A stretch of 64,000 nt of DNA from positions 18,188,004-18,252,003 of the forward strand of contig CM046349.1 of NCBI GenBank assembly GCA_025403435.1, in the 5' to 3' direction. The DNA comes from Artocarpus heterophyllus. Lineage: Eukaryota; Streptophyta; Magnoliopsida; Rosales; Moraceae. Below the pieces are notes generated by a model. The model saw only the letters and a program-made list of their open reading frames with translations, was not told where the DNA came from and did no database searches. Every line of letters begins with the position of its first letter. Positions within the stretch are counted from its first letter, which is position 1. Both the position numbers and the translations under genes were made by a program. Shown piece after piece: positions 38,190-49,404 of the stretch.

Positions 38190-38203
38190 GAGCTCTGATA
38201 CCA
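38190..38203 (-). other. Primer-binding site of the Gypsy element (initiator Met tRNA type)
   Basis: On the minus strand TGGTATCAGAGCTC begins three bases after the 5' LTR. Confidence 0.9.
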
Positions 38204-38206
38204 TTC

Positions 38207-40364
38207 TGTCACGCCCCGGAGTACGGGAGGTGACGTGGCGGAATATTTAGATTAATTAAAAGCGAATTTAATTAAAAATCGGGGGTTTGAGAACCCAATT
38301 AAGTAAAATTTAAGAAGATTTTTCCACCACATTTGATAAAGAATTTAAAATCATTAAACAAATAACAATAATTGAATAGAAACCGCGAATATGGGTTCCA
38401 CAACCCACAACTTGTGCACACACATGGATCTGACAATATCACAAATACAATTACAGTCCAAGTACAAATAAAGTTAAGTCTTACATGCCTTGATTAATAA
38501 ATACAGAATGTAAATAAATTCTCCTATTGCTCCTGAGTTCGGTCCGAAGAATCTCCTCCAAACCTATATGGAAAACCACCTAGAAGGGGGGGGAAATTTA
38601 AAACAATAAAACGTGAGCGAAAGGCTCAGTAGGACTAAGTTTTATAAAATAATTTAATGCAAAGAAACATAGCATTATCAGGAGTTATGCAAGAAGAAAC
38701 TTGAATAAATAAATAAATAAATTGAGTAGAACCGTTCTGACACAGAACAGTCTACTCGTCAAATCAAAACACCAATTTACATTTACCTAGGCAAACCATG
38801 ATATCACCACCGTAGTGGCCCAGCTGGGTTTCGGGACCTGCCCCCAAGGTCGATCACGACCCGATCTCTGATATGGCATCATGCCCATGTGGTTATTATC
38901 ATTATCATTCAAAACCCAATTACCGAGTGTTGTCAATTACATTCATTATGAAATTCATTTCATGTCACGGTATATAAAAATGTAACCGTTAAAATCATTT
39001 TCAAACAACCGTTGAAAACATTTTAATAGAAATCATTTTCAAAGCCAAATCATTTCAAAACCAGGCTACCAAAGAAATAGGATAGAAGTCCTACCTCAGT
39101 ACTCGTGCCGGTACCCCACACCGTAATCCCGGTCCGCTATACGTTAGCTCCACGGAACCACGAACGATCCTAGATACAAACTAAGTCAATCAATATCTAG
39201 TTTGAGACATTCTATGTTACTAAATCATTTCATGATGTCCTAGTGTGCCATTTGTATCATTAAAATCATCCTATAAGGTTGGGATTTAAATTAGGGTTCA
39301 AAACAATGAAATTGGGTAAAAATCACAAAATTTTCCATGCCTCGGTCGGCCTGCCGGACGCCCTGCTTCGGCCTGCCGAACTGTACAGTTCGGCCTGCCG
39401 GAAGCAAAGTTTGGCCTGCCGAACATGTCCCCAGATTCGGCCTGCCGGTCGGAAGAACACCGGCCTGCCGATCATCACTTCGGCCTGCCGAACATGAACT
39501 TCGGCCTGCCGAACTGGGAAAGTCCAGAAATCCCAGCCACGGGTTTCTCGATCCCCAAAATCCAAATTTGAATTCCAACCTGTTTTTCTCAAATCCCAGG
39601 CATGAAAAACAACTATAGTTGATAGAAAAACATTCTAAAACATGTTTGGAATCATTTAAACAACATTTGAACTCAAAATCTTCAAAAATCCGAAAATGAG
39701 AAAAAGAGGAGAAAAATGAAAATCTTGAATCCAATCCGTTTTTCTTCAATCTAGGTTTAGATTCTAGTTGTTCTAAGCTCATTTAACACAAATCCACGGT
39801 TTTCTAAGCTTAAACAAACTTAGATTTCAAAAACACACAAAATCGAAAATTTTGTAAAAAGTTTAGAAATTTCGAATCTAACCTCGAATCGAAGCTTCAA
39901 TCCGCGTTCTCGGTTGCCGAATCACGTCCCCGAGCTTCCTCCTTGCTGTTCCGAAGCTTGGATTCGAATGGAAATCAAAATTTTTTGAAGAAATTAGAGA
40001 GAGAGAGAGGCTGCCGAGAGGGAGAGTGAAGAGAGAGAGAGAGAGCTCGTGAGAGTGAGGAGAGAGGGAGAGAGGAAAGGAAAATAAATAGAGAAAATCG
40101 GTGGGCGGTTTTACTGTGCGAAAACCATGTGCCGCCCACAGTTTTGTAAAACAGAGTATTTTTAACATTTTACAAATTGTTGTGTTTTAAAACTCAAAAC
40201 ATCATTTTAAATCAACAAGGAATCTTTTGAACACATCAATTTAACAAAACAACCAAAAACTAAAAATCCAACCAAATAATCTAATTAAAGTTAAAACTTT
40301 AATTATGGCACACTAATTCATTATTTACATTACATTAATATTAAATAAATTTCGGGACGTTACA
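38207..40364 (-). repeat. 5' LTR of the Gypsy element
   Basis: 2158 bp, matching 31303-33460 nearly perfectly. A GA-rich (CT-rich in the element sense) tract at about 39990-40080 is probably in the transcribed leader. Confidence 0.95.
39340..39514. repeat. TTCGGC/GCCGAA inverted-repeat array 6
   Basis: Counterpart of the array at 32436-32610. One unit has TTTGGCC where the partner has TTCGGCC, a CpG-type transition. Confidence 0.9.
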
Positions 40365-40557
40365 GCTCATTCTTTAATTCAATATGCTCTGAGGTAATTG
40401 ATCCACTTATGCTAGATTTACTCCAATCAGAGTTGGTGCAAACCTTATGCATGCTTGAGACGTATTTTTCACTGGCATTTTTTGACATCATGATTCATCT
40501 AACGGTGCACTACAGTCACACTTGCTTCATGAATATGTGGAATGGATACGTATTAAG

Positions 40558-41310
40558 GAACCAATGAAAAAAAAGAGAAAAAATGTTAATTTATTTAAAT
40601 ATATTTCTTTGTTTCATTTTTCACTTTTTTTAAGGTTTTAGATATCTATTAATAGTTATATTTGTGATGAAAACATAAAAAAGGAAACATTCTAAGCCAT
40701 TGGATGCTCAACACCCTGGCTGGCCACCCTAGGTAGAAGAGAAAAACTTATGTAATTGGTGAATTTAGGCAGAAAAACCTCCATGTAATGTGCCAATTAG
40801 GGCTTTATATTTTTTGAAAATCACACACCTTTAGACCATTTTCAAACTCCTCCTTTGTAGTTGCTCCTCTCTCTAAAAGCCTCTCCCTCTCTCTCTTAAG
40901 CCCTCTCTCCTTCCTTCCCCATCGTCGTCGCCTCCTGCCGTCGTCGCTTCACCGTCACCGGTAAGTCCTCCCTCTTTTTCTTCTTTTTCCCTTTCCCTCC
41001 CCCCTCTTTCTCCTGTTTCCCTCTCCTTCCCCCCTTCCCCCTCCCTCCACTGCTGCCCCCACCACCCCTTTCCCTCCCCTCCCCTCTCCCTCCCCTCCAT
41101 ATGTGATTTTATAATATGTGAATTTTTAATATGTGAATTTATAATATGTGATTTTTTAAATGTGAACTTAAAATATGTGAATTTTTAATATGTGAATTAG
41201 AATATATCATTATTGATTAGACTTCATTATTTGTTTATACTTTTTTGAATAAAATTGTAACTTAATATTAGTATGTGTGTGTTAGTTTTTGTTTATTTTG
41301 AATAGGAAAA
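40558..41310 (+). promoter_or_regulatory. Promoter/5' leader with intron for the second CACTA gene
   Basis: A CT-rich leader ends in a consensus donor (CACCG/GTAAGT, donor at 40961). An acceptor AATAG at 41301-41305 precedes the ATG at 41311. The intron begins with a strongly C-rich tract (40970-41098) whose complement is rich in G-runs. The leader and intron appear intact even though the gene is broken. Confidence 0.5.
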
Positions 41311-43740
41311 ATGTCTCGAGAGATCAATAGTGACCACTATGAGGAGGAGTACGAAGAATGCACTCCATCTTCGTCTCAGCAAGGGAAAACAAGATGGTAA
41401 GCCACAAAGGCGAACCAAATTTGATCCCAAAGTAGATTTTGAGCAAAGAGCTATTTTGATTAAAAAAGTTCATTGGATGAAAAAGAAAGGTTTAAGAATA
41501 GAAGTGACGTTTTATTCAAAAGGTCGATCAAAAGGTGCATCTAGCGATGAATTAAGCAGTTGGATTAGAGTCCTTAGTCGAGAACACGTTCCTATATGGA
41601 TTAAAGAATGGTGGTCTAAGGATTTGGAACAAGTAAAAGATGTGATTTGGAGGGAGATTTATGAAGCTGACCTCTACGTTACCTTTGTATAGCTATACCT
41701 TTCCATTCCAAAGGAGGATGGAAATGTGTATAAGCAGCCTCTTATGGTAGTACACTACTACTCCTCTATAAATGATGATGATTACGAAGCTATTGTGAGG
41801 TATCGACGTTCTGTCAAATTCCAACTGCTATCATCAAACGCAAGAAAAATAAGAGCAAAAAATAAATACCACTCTATGGTTGGCCGAGTCGGATAAAGAA
41901 AGCTCAAGCAATCATTGGTACATTAATATCTTACTCATATTACATATATCAATTATTCTATCATTAATATGTTACTAACATAGTGTAATACAGTTAGCTA
42001 AGACAGGCATGCTACCAACACGGGAGGACTTGTGGGTAAAATCACCTCAAGCTCTCGATGGACAATTTGAAAATCCAAGAGTAGCAAAAATGGAGAACTT
42101 GATTGTAAGTTTATCGAACTCAAACTATTAATTTATAATTTAATACCTATTGAAGGATCTTAAAAATAACATGTTTTGTTGTTATTTTACAAGATGAGTA
42201 CACGATGCAACAAAGTCAAAAGAGCTTTCAATCCGTCAGTAATGATGGCATACTGATGAGGGCATTAGGGAATCCGAAACATGCAGAACATGTTCACGGT
42301 CAATTGAAGTATGTGAAGCAGTCTCAATACTTCAACCTTCAACCAAGTTCAAAATTGAATTCTTAAGTGTCGAAGATGCAGATGAAAATTGTAGAATTGC
42401 AAGGTCTTATGACTGAGCTCATTTCCCAAGGATGTGCCAGGTCAACAGATGATAGCATCTCACAATGCAACAGCTTCAAGGCTAGCTGTAACCCTCTAAC
42501 AATGTAGCAGAAGCTCCACAAGCTCTAAAATTCCAATTGTCACCTCATCGTCAAGAGCCCGAACAAGGTCAAGAATGCAAGCTCTTTGTTGATGTTAAAA
42601 TTAATGGTGGGTGTGCACTTGTTGCACTTAGAAAGGCATGGATGGAGAGTCTTCCAACTTATATAGTCCATGGAAGACTATTAGGGGAAGAAAACGTGTG
42701 TGTTAGCATCACTACCATCAGAGTTAGAAAAGCTAAATTGTCTGTTCTGACATTTAAAGCAACAACTGTGGGTGAAGTTGCCGAAAGCTTTGTCATATGG
42801 CTGAAGAGGTTAATTGAAGTCATCGCAATGACAAGGACAAGTAGAGCGCCTAGCCGTGTTCTATAAAATCTAGAGGGAAAGAAACGCTAAAAAAAGAAAA
42901 CCTCTACAAAAGCAAGACAATCACAACTTGAGATAAAACAAGTACAACCTGTTGCGAATGAGCCACTGCTTGCATTTAACTTCTCTTTAGTACCTCCAGA
43001 ATTTATGCAGTTGGCTTTATATGCACATTCTTTCATGTGCAATGGGTTGATGATTTAGTGCCCGATACCAGTATATGTCACTAGCAATGAATTGCCTATC
43101 TATGTGGGGTATGAAGACATTTACTACTTCTTCAACTTTGATCAAATTGGGGCAAACTGTATCATGGTGTACCTCAGGTAACAACTCTATCCTTAATTCG
43201 TAATTTTTAAAATATAGGCAGAGGTGTAAGGTGCTTTCAAATAATTGACTGTATTGTTTTTTATTATAGTCTTTTTGGCTAAATATTATCAACTTCAAGG
43301 CAAGGCACATAATTTCAGCTTCATATCTTCGATGATTGTTTCAAGCGCTACAAGAGACCTACAGAGTGATTGCAAAGAGCACACCATGTTACTCTTCCAC
43401 CTATTAGCTCAAGCACCGAGGGGAAAATTATTCTTCATGCCATACAATGTTGGAGAACATCAGATGTTGGCACTTATTTCACCATGAGAGAATCAAATAT
43501 ATTGGTTTAATCCCATCGAACACCCACCACGTGATGATTTCGTATCAGTCACGAGATTGTAAGTATCAATGTTCTCTTATAAAATTAATTTTTTTGAGTT
43601 TTGCATAATTGTATTGTCTATTAATTCATTTAATGATGAAACATTGTTAGGGTGCTTAACGATTGGAAGCTTCAAGCAAGAAGCAATGTCATATTTGACC
43701 AAGTGGAATGCTATATTCCAGACATAAGTATCCAAGACAA
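41311..43740 (+). pseudogene. Second CACTA gene (En/Spm ORF2 type, DUF8039-like and C48 protease-like parts), broken
   Basis: It begins MSREINSDHYEEEYEE at 41311. It shifts frame near 41385 into KPQRRTKFDPKVDF and REHVPIWIKEWW, typical of the conserved N-terminus of plant CACTA second proteins. Around 42184-42330 a fragment ALGNPKHAEHVHGQ matches the usual GTPEH.GRVRG block. At 42537-42866 ECKLFVDVKINGGCALVALRKAW resembles DUF8039. Around 43420-43560 FFMPYNVGEHQMLALISP and YWFNPIEHPPRDDF resemble the Ulp1/C48 protease fold, with its His but with Gln in place of the usual Trp after it. The part that should hold the catalytic Cys is missing after about 43740. Several stops and frameshifts separate these parts. 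Confidence 0.7.
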
Positions 43741-44042
43741 CAAGTAAACATAGAATGTGGTTTTTTTATTCTATATTTCATGCAAGATATAATTAATAGT
43801 GGTATACAAGCCTTAGGAAAAAAGAATTTTATATACACACAGATATAAACGAACTTAGATTAGAGTGGGTATAATTTGTAAAGAGGTATGTCATTTTTAG
43901 AAAGAGATAGTAGCTAAACGATTGTACAAAATAGCTTAAATGTAAATGATCTTTTAAATACCTTGTAATTTCAATATACATCAATTTTTGTATGCAATCA
44001 GGGCATTGTTGTAATAAAGAACACATGGGACTGACCATCCTA
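43741..44042. other. AT-rich sequence between the CACTA remnant and a solo LTR
   Basis: No CACTA 3' terminus or subterminal CCGTCGTGG motifs are seen here. CCTA at 44039-44042 is the likely left target duplication of the solo LTR. Confidence 0.45.
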
Positions 44043-46360
44043 TGGGAAATCACAAAGTGTTCATTATGCTTGTTACGTTAAAATTTTTTTTTAACAATTC
44101 TTTTCCTCAGCTTTTCTCCTCTCATTCTCTATTTGAGACGTTTTTTGATTTTCTCTTCCTCTTCTCTTCTCCATGCATTCCATTTCTTCTCTCTCGAAAA
44201 TTCTCTGCAAGAAAATTGAAAGAAAAAGTCACATTCGTTGGTTGAATTCAAGGGTTTTGAGAAGAAAATTTTCAAGGTAAGGACTCGTTTCTTGTGTTTT
44301 TGAAAAGAATTCTCCTCCTCAATTCGTCTACAATATCTTTCTTTAGGTATTGTATTTGTTCTAAATTTTTAATATGTTATGCATGTATGTGTTATGAGAT
44401 GCTTTCTAAGTTTCAAGTCATTTCAACGTTTTTATGATAAAATATGAATTTTCTATCTTCTACCCCTCATAGTAAAATATTACTGTTTAATCTTGATGCA
44501 TGAAAAATGTAATGATATTCAAGGGGTAAATATGATGTTTTTCATGAAAGTTGTCAAGAATGTGCATGTGTAATGTATGATGAATGTATTTTATGTTATG
44601 AATTTTTATGAGATTACATTAAGAAAATTGTTTTAATAAACGTTATTTTTGGATTTTTGTTTTATAAAATGTTATTTATGTTTAAAGGATTTTATGATAA
44701 TGAAATAATTTTATGCATGATAATATGATGTTTGTTTGAATTTTTAAATTAAAATATATGTATTTTAATTGTTTGAAAATGTTTTATTTAAAAGATATTT
44801 ATGTTTAAAATGTATGGTTTGTTTTTATATGCTTAAGGTAATTTTTATGATTTAAGAAAAATCATGATAACATGTTTATGTGATGACAATTTTTATGGTT
44901 ATGAATTATGTTTGTAAAAATGAGATGAATGTATATATATATGAATGATATATGAATGAATGATATATGAATGGATGATTTACGCTATGATGATAAGTAT
45001 TGATTTTATTTTATTTCAAAAGGAAAAATGGCATGAACACAAAAAAGAAGCGTGCACATCGAGACCGCGGCGTTATCACCAAAAGTATATTAAGGTTAAG
45101 TAAGTTAGCGATAAGGTAAGTACATTCTCACCTGCAACATGACACGTTTTACAAGTATTGATGATATGTTCACAATGATATTGTGATGATTTTATGATTA
45201 TTTTTCCTTAAATGATTTCTTATGAAAGATTATCATGATTTAAAGTTATGAATGTATGATGATGACATGTTTCAAAGTATGAAAATTATGTATATATGTA
45301 TCACCTAATAAGTGTTGCACACCCAATGTTATGAAATGATATGTTATGATGTCATGTTTGGTTTGGGATTAGCTACCCTTCTCCTCTCATGACAGCGCGC
45401 CTACAATGATGTTCATGGTGCAACACTTGGGCCCTTAAGATAAAATGGAATAAGTTTTTAAATGGTCAATGCAATGAAAGATATGTTTCTATGAAATTGT
45501 GCTTAAGGCACTTTTATGATATGATGATGATGGATATGAAATGTTTTAAATTGTGAGAATTATATGTACTTACTAAGCATTAGCTTAATCATGTTTTATG
45601 TCATGTTGCAGATAAGGGTAAGAAAATCATGGATTAGGCGGAGGACATGGGAAGGCGTGTGAGCACTAAGCATGATGAATTGTAACCAGAAGCACGCTAA
45701 GAAGAATGATTTTATGTTTTAAATCAAGTTTTATATTTTGAACATATTCTTATGTTAAGTTTTTAACGAATACATGAACTTTGTTTTATCTTTTATTTCA
45801 TTATTTTAAGTATTACGATCTTCCGCATTTTATGAAAAGTTTGATTTTGTTTTTAAAATTATGTTTTCCCAAGGGTTTTTGGCTCGGTCGGCCTGCCGAT
45901 AATGTTTTTGGCCTGCCGAACGTTGACAAGTTTTTAAGTCTGAATTGCAAAGCCTCTGCAGGCCTGCCGGTTGAGGGAACTCCGGCCTGCCGATCATGTT
46001 CGGCCTGCCGAACTGTGGGAGTAAGTAAGTTTTAAATGATACGATGATTAATGAGATATGTTGTGATATTTTTATAAGTTCTGATTTACAACTTGGTATA
46101 TCTATTTTATTAATATAAGTTCATGATTAATTTAAAGTATAAATGAATAAATTATGATATGGAATGAGTTAAGCAATGTGATTTTATAATGTTAAGATAT
46201 AAAAAAAAATGTACGAATGGGTCCTTGTTAAGTATGTTTAATTACTTTTAAAATTAAAAGTATTGTTTACGTTTGTATTTATATATATGTTTAAAGTTCG
46301 AGTAAGTATGTATGTAAGAATGTAACGACATGTGTGACGTCTGAAAAAGGAGGCGTTACA
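44043..46360 (-). mobile_element. Solo Gypsy LTR, copy 1 (minus orientation)
   Basis: On the minus strand it starts TGTAACGCCTCC and matches the plus-strand copy at 59945-62290 over most of its length, including a GTGCACATCGAGACCGCGGCG block. It is flanked by CCTA at 44039-44042 and 46361-46364, a four-base duplication, possibly an eroded five. No internal Gypsy domain adjoins it. Confidence 0.75.
45882..46014. repeat. TTCGGC/GCCGAA inverted-repeat array 7
   Basis: Five units within solo LTR copy 1. The left edge is CTCGGTCGGCCTGCCG. The partner LTR has about eight or nine units, so unit number differs. Confidence 0.88.
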
Positions 46361-46364
46361 CCTA

Positions 46365-49313
46365 GTATATTTGTTATATTAACTATTTATTTATTTAAAA
46401 GTTGAAAATATGAAGATTAATATTTATTATGTATAAAATATAATCACAATATTTTGCACATTTTTACAGCATTTTTTATTTTTAGAATTTCGTTATTATG
46501 GAACTTTAATAACAAGAAATGTAGTTTAAATAAAAATGGTATTTCAACATTAAGTGCAACTAATTAAAATTAACTTTGATAAAATAACAACAATAATAAC
46601 AACAAATTAAAAGGGTTTAAATAGTAATTGTAACAAAGCTTAGGTTTAAAGGTTCCGTTTTGATAATTAGCTTAAATAAATTTTGTTTTTCTAGTTATTT
46701 TTTAATTGGTCTAAAAATATATTATAAATAAATTTTGTTTTTCTAGTTATTTTTTAATTGGTCTAAAAATATATTATTACATCCTATGTCAATAATAAAT
46801 CAAGCTTTACCAAGCATTTATTGTGCCATTTAATGTCTATAATACAGCAAAAACTAAACTTAATAAATAAGAAGCATTTCAATATTACTTAACTAAAATA
46901 ACAACCAAATTGATAAGTTAAGCATTTACTAAGCCATTCTATGTCTACAAAAAATCAAGGTCCTCTCAAACATTACCAGTGTCAATCTATGCCTTCAAAA
47001 AAATCAAAACCAGAATTTGGCAGAGTTTTAGCTAAGAAAATTCTAAAATCCCAAGTTTTCTAGAAAATATTTTTGCATTATAACTGTTTAGAAAACTGAG
47101 AACATCTAAAAATGTTTAAAGTAATTTTGTCAAAGTTTCCTCCTCTCACCTCAACCAAAACGGAAAATTGAAAAGACATATTTAAAATAAAATACTAAAA
47201 ATATTATTGAGCATAATTTTTACAGCATAATCTGAGAAATATTTTACAAAAACTTAGACTGAAAACTAAATTAAAAACTAAAGACTAAAAACTCTAAAGA
47301 AAATCTAAACAGAGATTTTAAGGAGAGGATGATCTCTCAGCAAATCCCCCCTTGTTTTATAGGCAAGAAATTGCAGCTATTCAACATTTTTTATAATTTA
47401 ATTTACTGTTTAATTTTTGACTTTTTTCAAAGTAGGTTGTAATTTTTTACACACTTTTTCCTTCAATTTTCCATGCAAGATTCCCCTTATTCTTGTGTAA
47501 ATCTGAGTTCCAAATTAGCTACTGGCAGCATCAGTCGTACGGCATACAGCTTGTTCTTAACGGTTCATCGCACGATCCAACGGACAGGTAAAGTAGAAGT
47601 ATGCAAGACCAAGTGGGCTAACTAGGACTATGAACACAGACCGTTGAAAGAGTCCAAGTAATTGCATCTGACGGCTTGGAAGACCCAAGATGTGGAGCTG
47701 CACGCAGCATATATGACATGCCTTGAGATTGGTAACACGCGTGGGACCCACTAGCGAGTCTTACATGGTGGCTACGTGACGCGTGGCTTCCATCCAACAG
47801 CTAAAGGCATGTAGTAGTGTAATCCAAGGGCTACAGAGCTGCCACGTCTCACTTTTTATTTAGAATTAGAATTTTAATTATTTTTAAGGCATTTGTTGCC
47901 TAATTTTACCCGTTTTGGTGCCGTTTTGCTTCATTATTTGCCAAATTTTAAATCTAAAGATAGCAAATTGAAACAAAATTAACTATTTTACAAACATAAT
48001 ATTTACAATAATATTAAAAATATTCATTTTACATTAAAACATAAAAATAATTATAAACTTTTAAAATTCTAGCCTTTTTGGTTTGACACAAATATGAATT
48101 TTAAGACTTGTAAATATTTTTAGAAATTATTAAAATATTATAAGACATATTTACAAACTTAAAACACACCATAAAATTTATTAACACTTAAAATTAAATT
48201 ATCACTAATTATTTGTACAGTTTTAATTAATTTCAAACTAAACTAATATTTTACATACGAAAATGATTCTAAAAATTACCCAAAATATTAATAAATATAA
48301 AAACATATTTTTCACTAAGACACTAAAATACTATTTATCACATAATTGCTATTGATTAAGGACTTTAAGAGAAATATTAATGTAAAATAAGTGATTTTAA
48401 CTTTAAGAAATATGCATTTTCTAAATCTCATCACATAGCATTAACTACGAGTCCAAATACCGAATGGAAAATCAAAATCAATACCTCAAAATTTCTCTAG
48501 TGATTGAAATGATCCAAACTAACAAGCAAAAAAAGAAAAAACCATTCTTCATAGCATATAAAGGACTAATACAACAAAAAAATAAAAAAAAAATTAACCT
48601 AAACAAAGAAATCTCATGACGTGTATTAAAAAACTTCGAATAAACTAGAATATTCAATTGATTTTACCTAGTTTAAGTTGATAAAGCTTGAAGCTAGCAT
48701 TTCTCTTCTTCTCAAGAGCTTTTCCATTTCTTGAAATGGGGTGAAAAAGGAAGAAAAAGTGCACATCAAAATGGGTCCTATTTGTAGCTTCTCTTATGAG
48801 CTTAAAAGTGAAAGTCAAATTTTTTATTATTTTTTATGCATTAATACCAATACAACTTTTTGCTGCTTTTTGACATGTGCATGGCCTACTTTTCCTTTTA
48901 AAAATTATTTTCATTCCTTTGCAAGACTAGGTTTTACTGTTTTGTTAGTGGCGAAATTACAGCCCCATGGGGATAAATAAGATTACTCTTCTCTTTTTAT
49001 TTCCCTCAGTACTTGGAGTTCTCGCGTGTTGTCAACTAGGATGGGGTTAGAACGCCTTTAGGTTATGTAGAGTTACTCTGTTCAATATTCTTGCAAGCTT
49101 ATTTTTGCTACTTAAATCTTGCAACGGATGAGAAATCATACTGTCACTTGCTTCTAGATTATGAATAAATGAAGTTATAAGAGAAAGAAACTCCTTTCTA
49201 ATTGCTGAATATATATAACTATACAAGTCCTTAACAATGCTTATTTCTGAACACTATGGTATGTGAAGCGCTAACATTGACCATAAAACTATGAAGTGTT
49301 GAAACTTTTGGAT
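46365..49313. other. Intergenic AT-rich DNA
   Basis: No gene is supported. A less AT-rich stretch at 47520-47860 has ACGTG-type motifs (GTGACGCGTGG) and may be the promoter part of an unidentified element. About 49080-49230 is similar to 55960-56100. Confidence 0.5.
46674..46777. repeat. Perfect 52-bp tandem duplication
   Basis: Units 46674-46725 and 46726-46777 appear identical, both containing TTTTGTTTTTCTAGTTATTT. This indicates a very recent duplication. Confidence 0.9.
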
Positions 49314-49404
49314 TCACACTACTAGAAATTTGAGATTATACTACCCTTATTTAATGACATTTTTTAAAAAAACTATCGTGGTAAAGGAGAAAAAACACAG
49401 GGAG

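Larger units (their letters stand above)
31303..40364 (-). mobile_element. Chromodomain-type Gypsy LTR retrotransposon
   Basis: The element is 9062 bp with two 2158-bp LTRs and a perfect GCTCA duplication (31298-31302 and 40365-40369). The order protease, RT, RNase H, integrase is that of Gypsy. A chromodomain-like C-terminus places it among chromoviruses, probably Tekay/Del or a near relative. It interrupts the CACTA transposase gene. One nonsense codon breaks its polyprotein. Confidence 0.95.
29318..40557 (+). pseudogene. CACTA TNP2-type transposase, split by the Gypsy element
   Basis: Coding pieces lie at 29318-30256, 30145-30660, 30661-31302 and 40365-40557. The N-terminus (MGRKLMWDFGLPTEYVNGV..FLDFA) is a transposase-associated domain. 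The centre has the TNP2 signatures KIHACENDYVLFR, CPVCQQARW, STDGMN, YSTWP-like HSTWPIILVNYNLP, GNDIDVY and INDFPAYGNL. The later part has CLDIMHIEKN and the DUF4218-like tail resumed after the insertion (SFFNSICSEVIDPLM, LETYFSLAFFDIM). A frameshift lies near 30130-30145. In-frame stops are at 30658, about 30869, 31171 and about 31212. The protein would cut and join element ends in the nucleus; this copy is dead. Confidence 0.88.
19030..43740 (+). mobile_element. CACTA transposon, twice interrupted, 3' end not found
   Basis: The terminus is split. CACCAC at 19030-19035 is followed after the Copia insertion by AACAAATTCGAGATTATACG from 28708. Joined, this matches the terminus of the CACTA copy at 49317 (CACTACTAGAAATTTGAG). 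The remaining body is 28703-31302 and 40365 to about 43740, with a TNP2-type transposase gene and a second gene. Both inner elements have 5-bp target duplications that make the continuity certain. No opposite terminal repeat was found before the solo LTR at 44043, so the 3' part is deleted or unrecognised. The coding capacity is broken and the element cannot move on its own. Confidence 0.8.

Noticed and set aside
40873..41100. Gly/Glu/Arg-rich minus-strand open frame
   Set aside because: It is the complement of a CT-rich leader and C-rich intron, so it is a composition effect.
43741..44042. Search for the 3' terminus of the large CACTA element here
   Set aside because: No TAGTG end or CCGTCGTGG-type subterminal motif was found, so no end is claimed.
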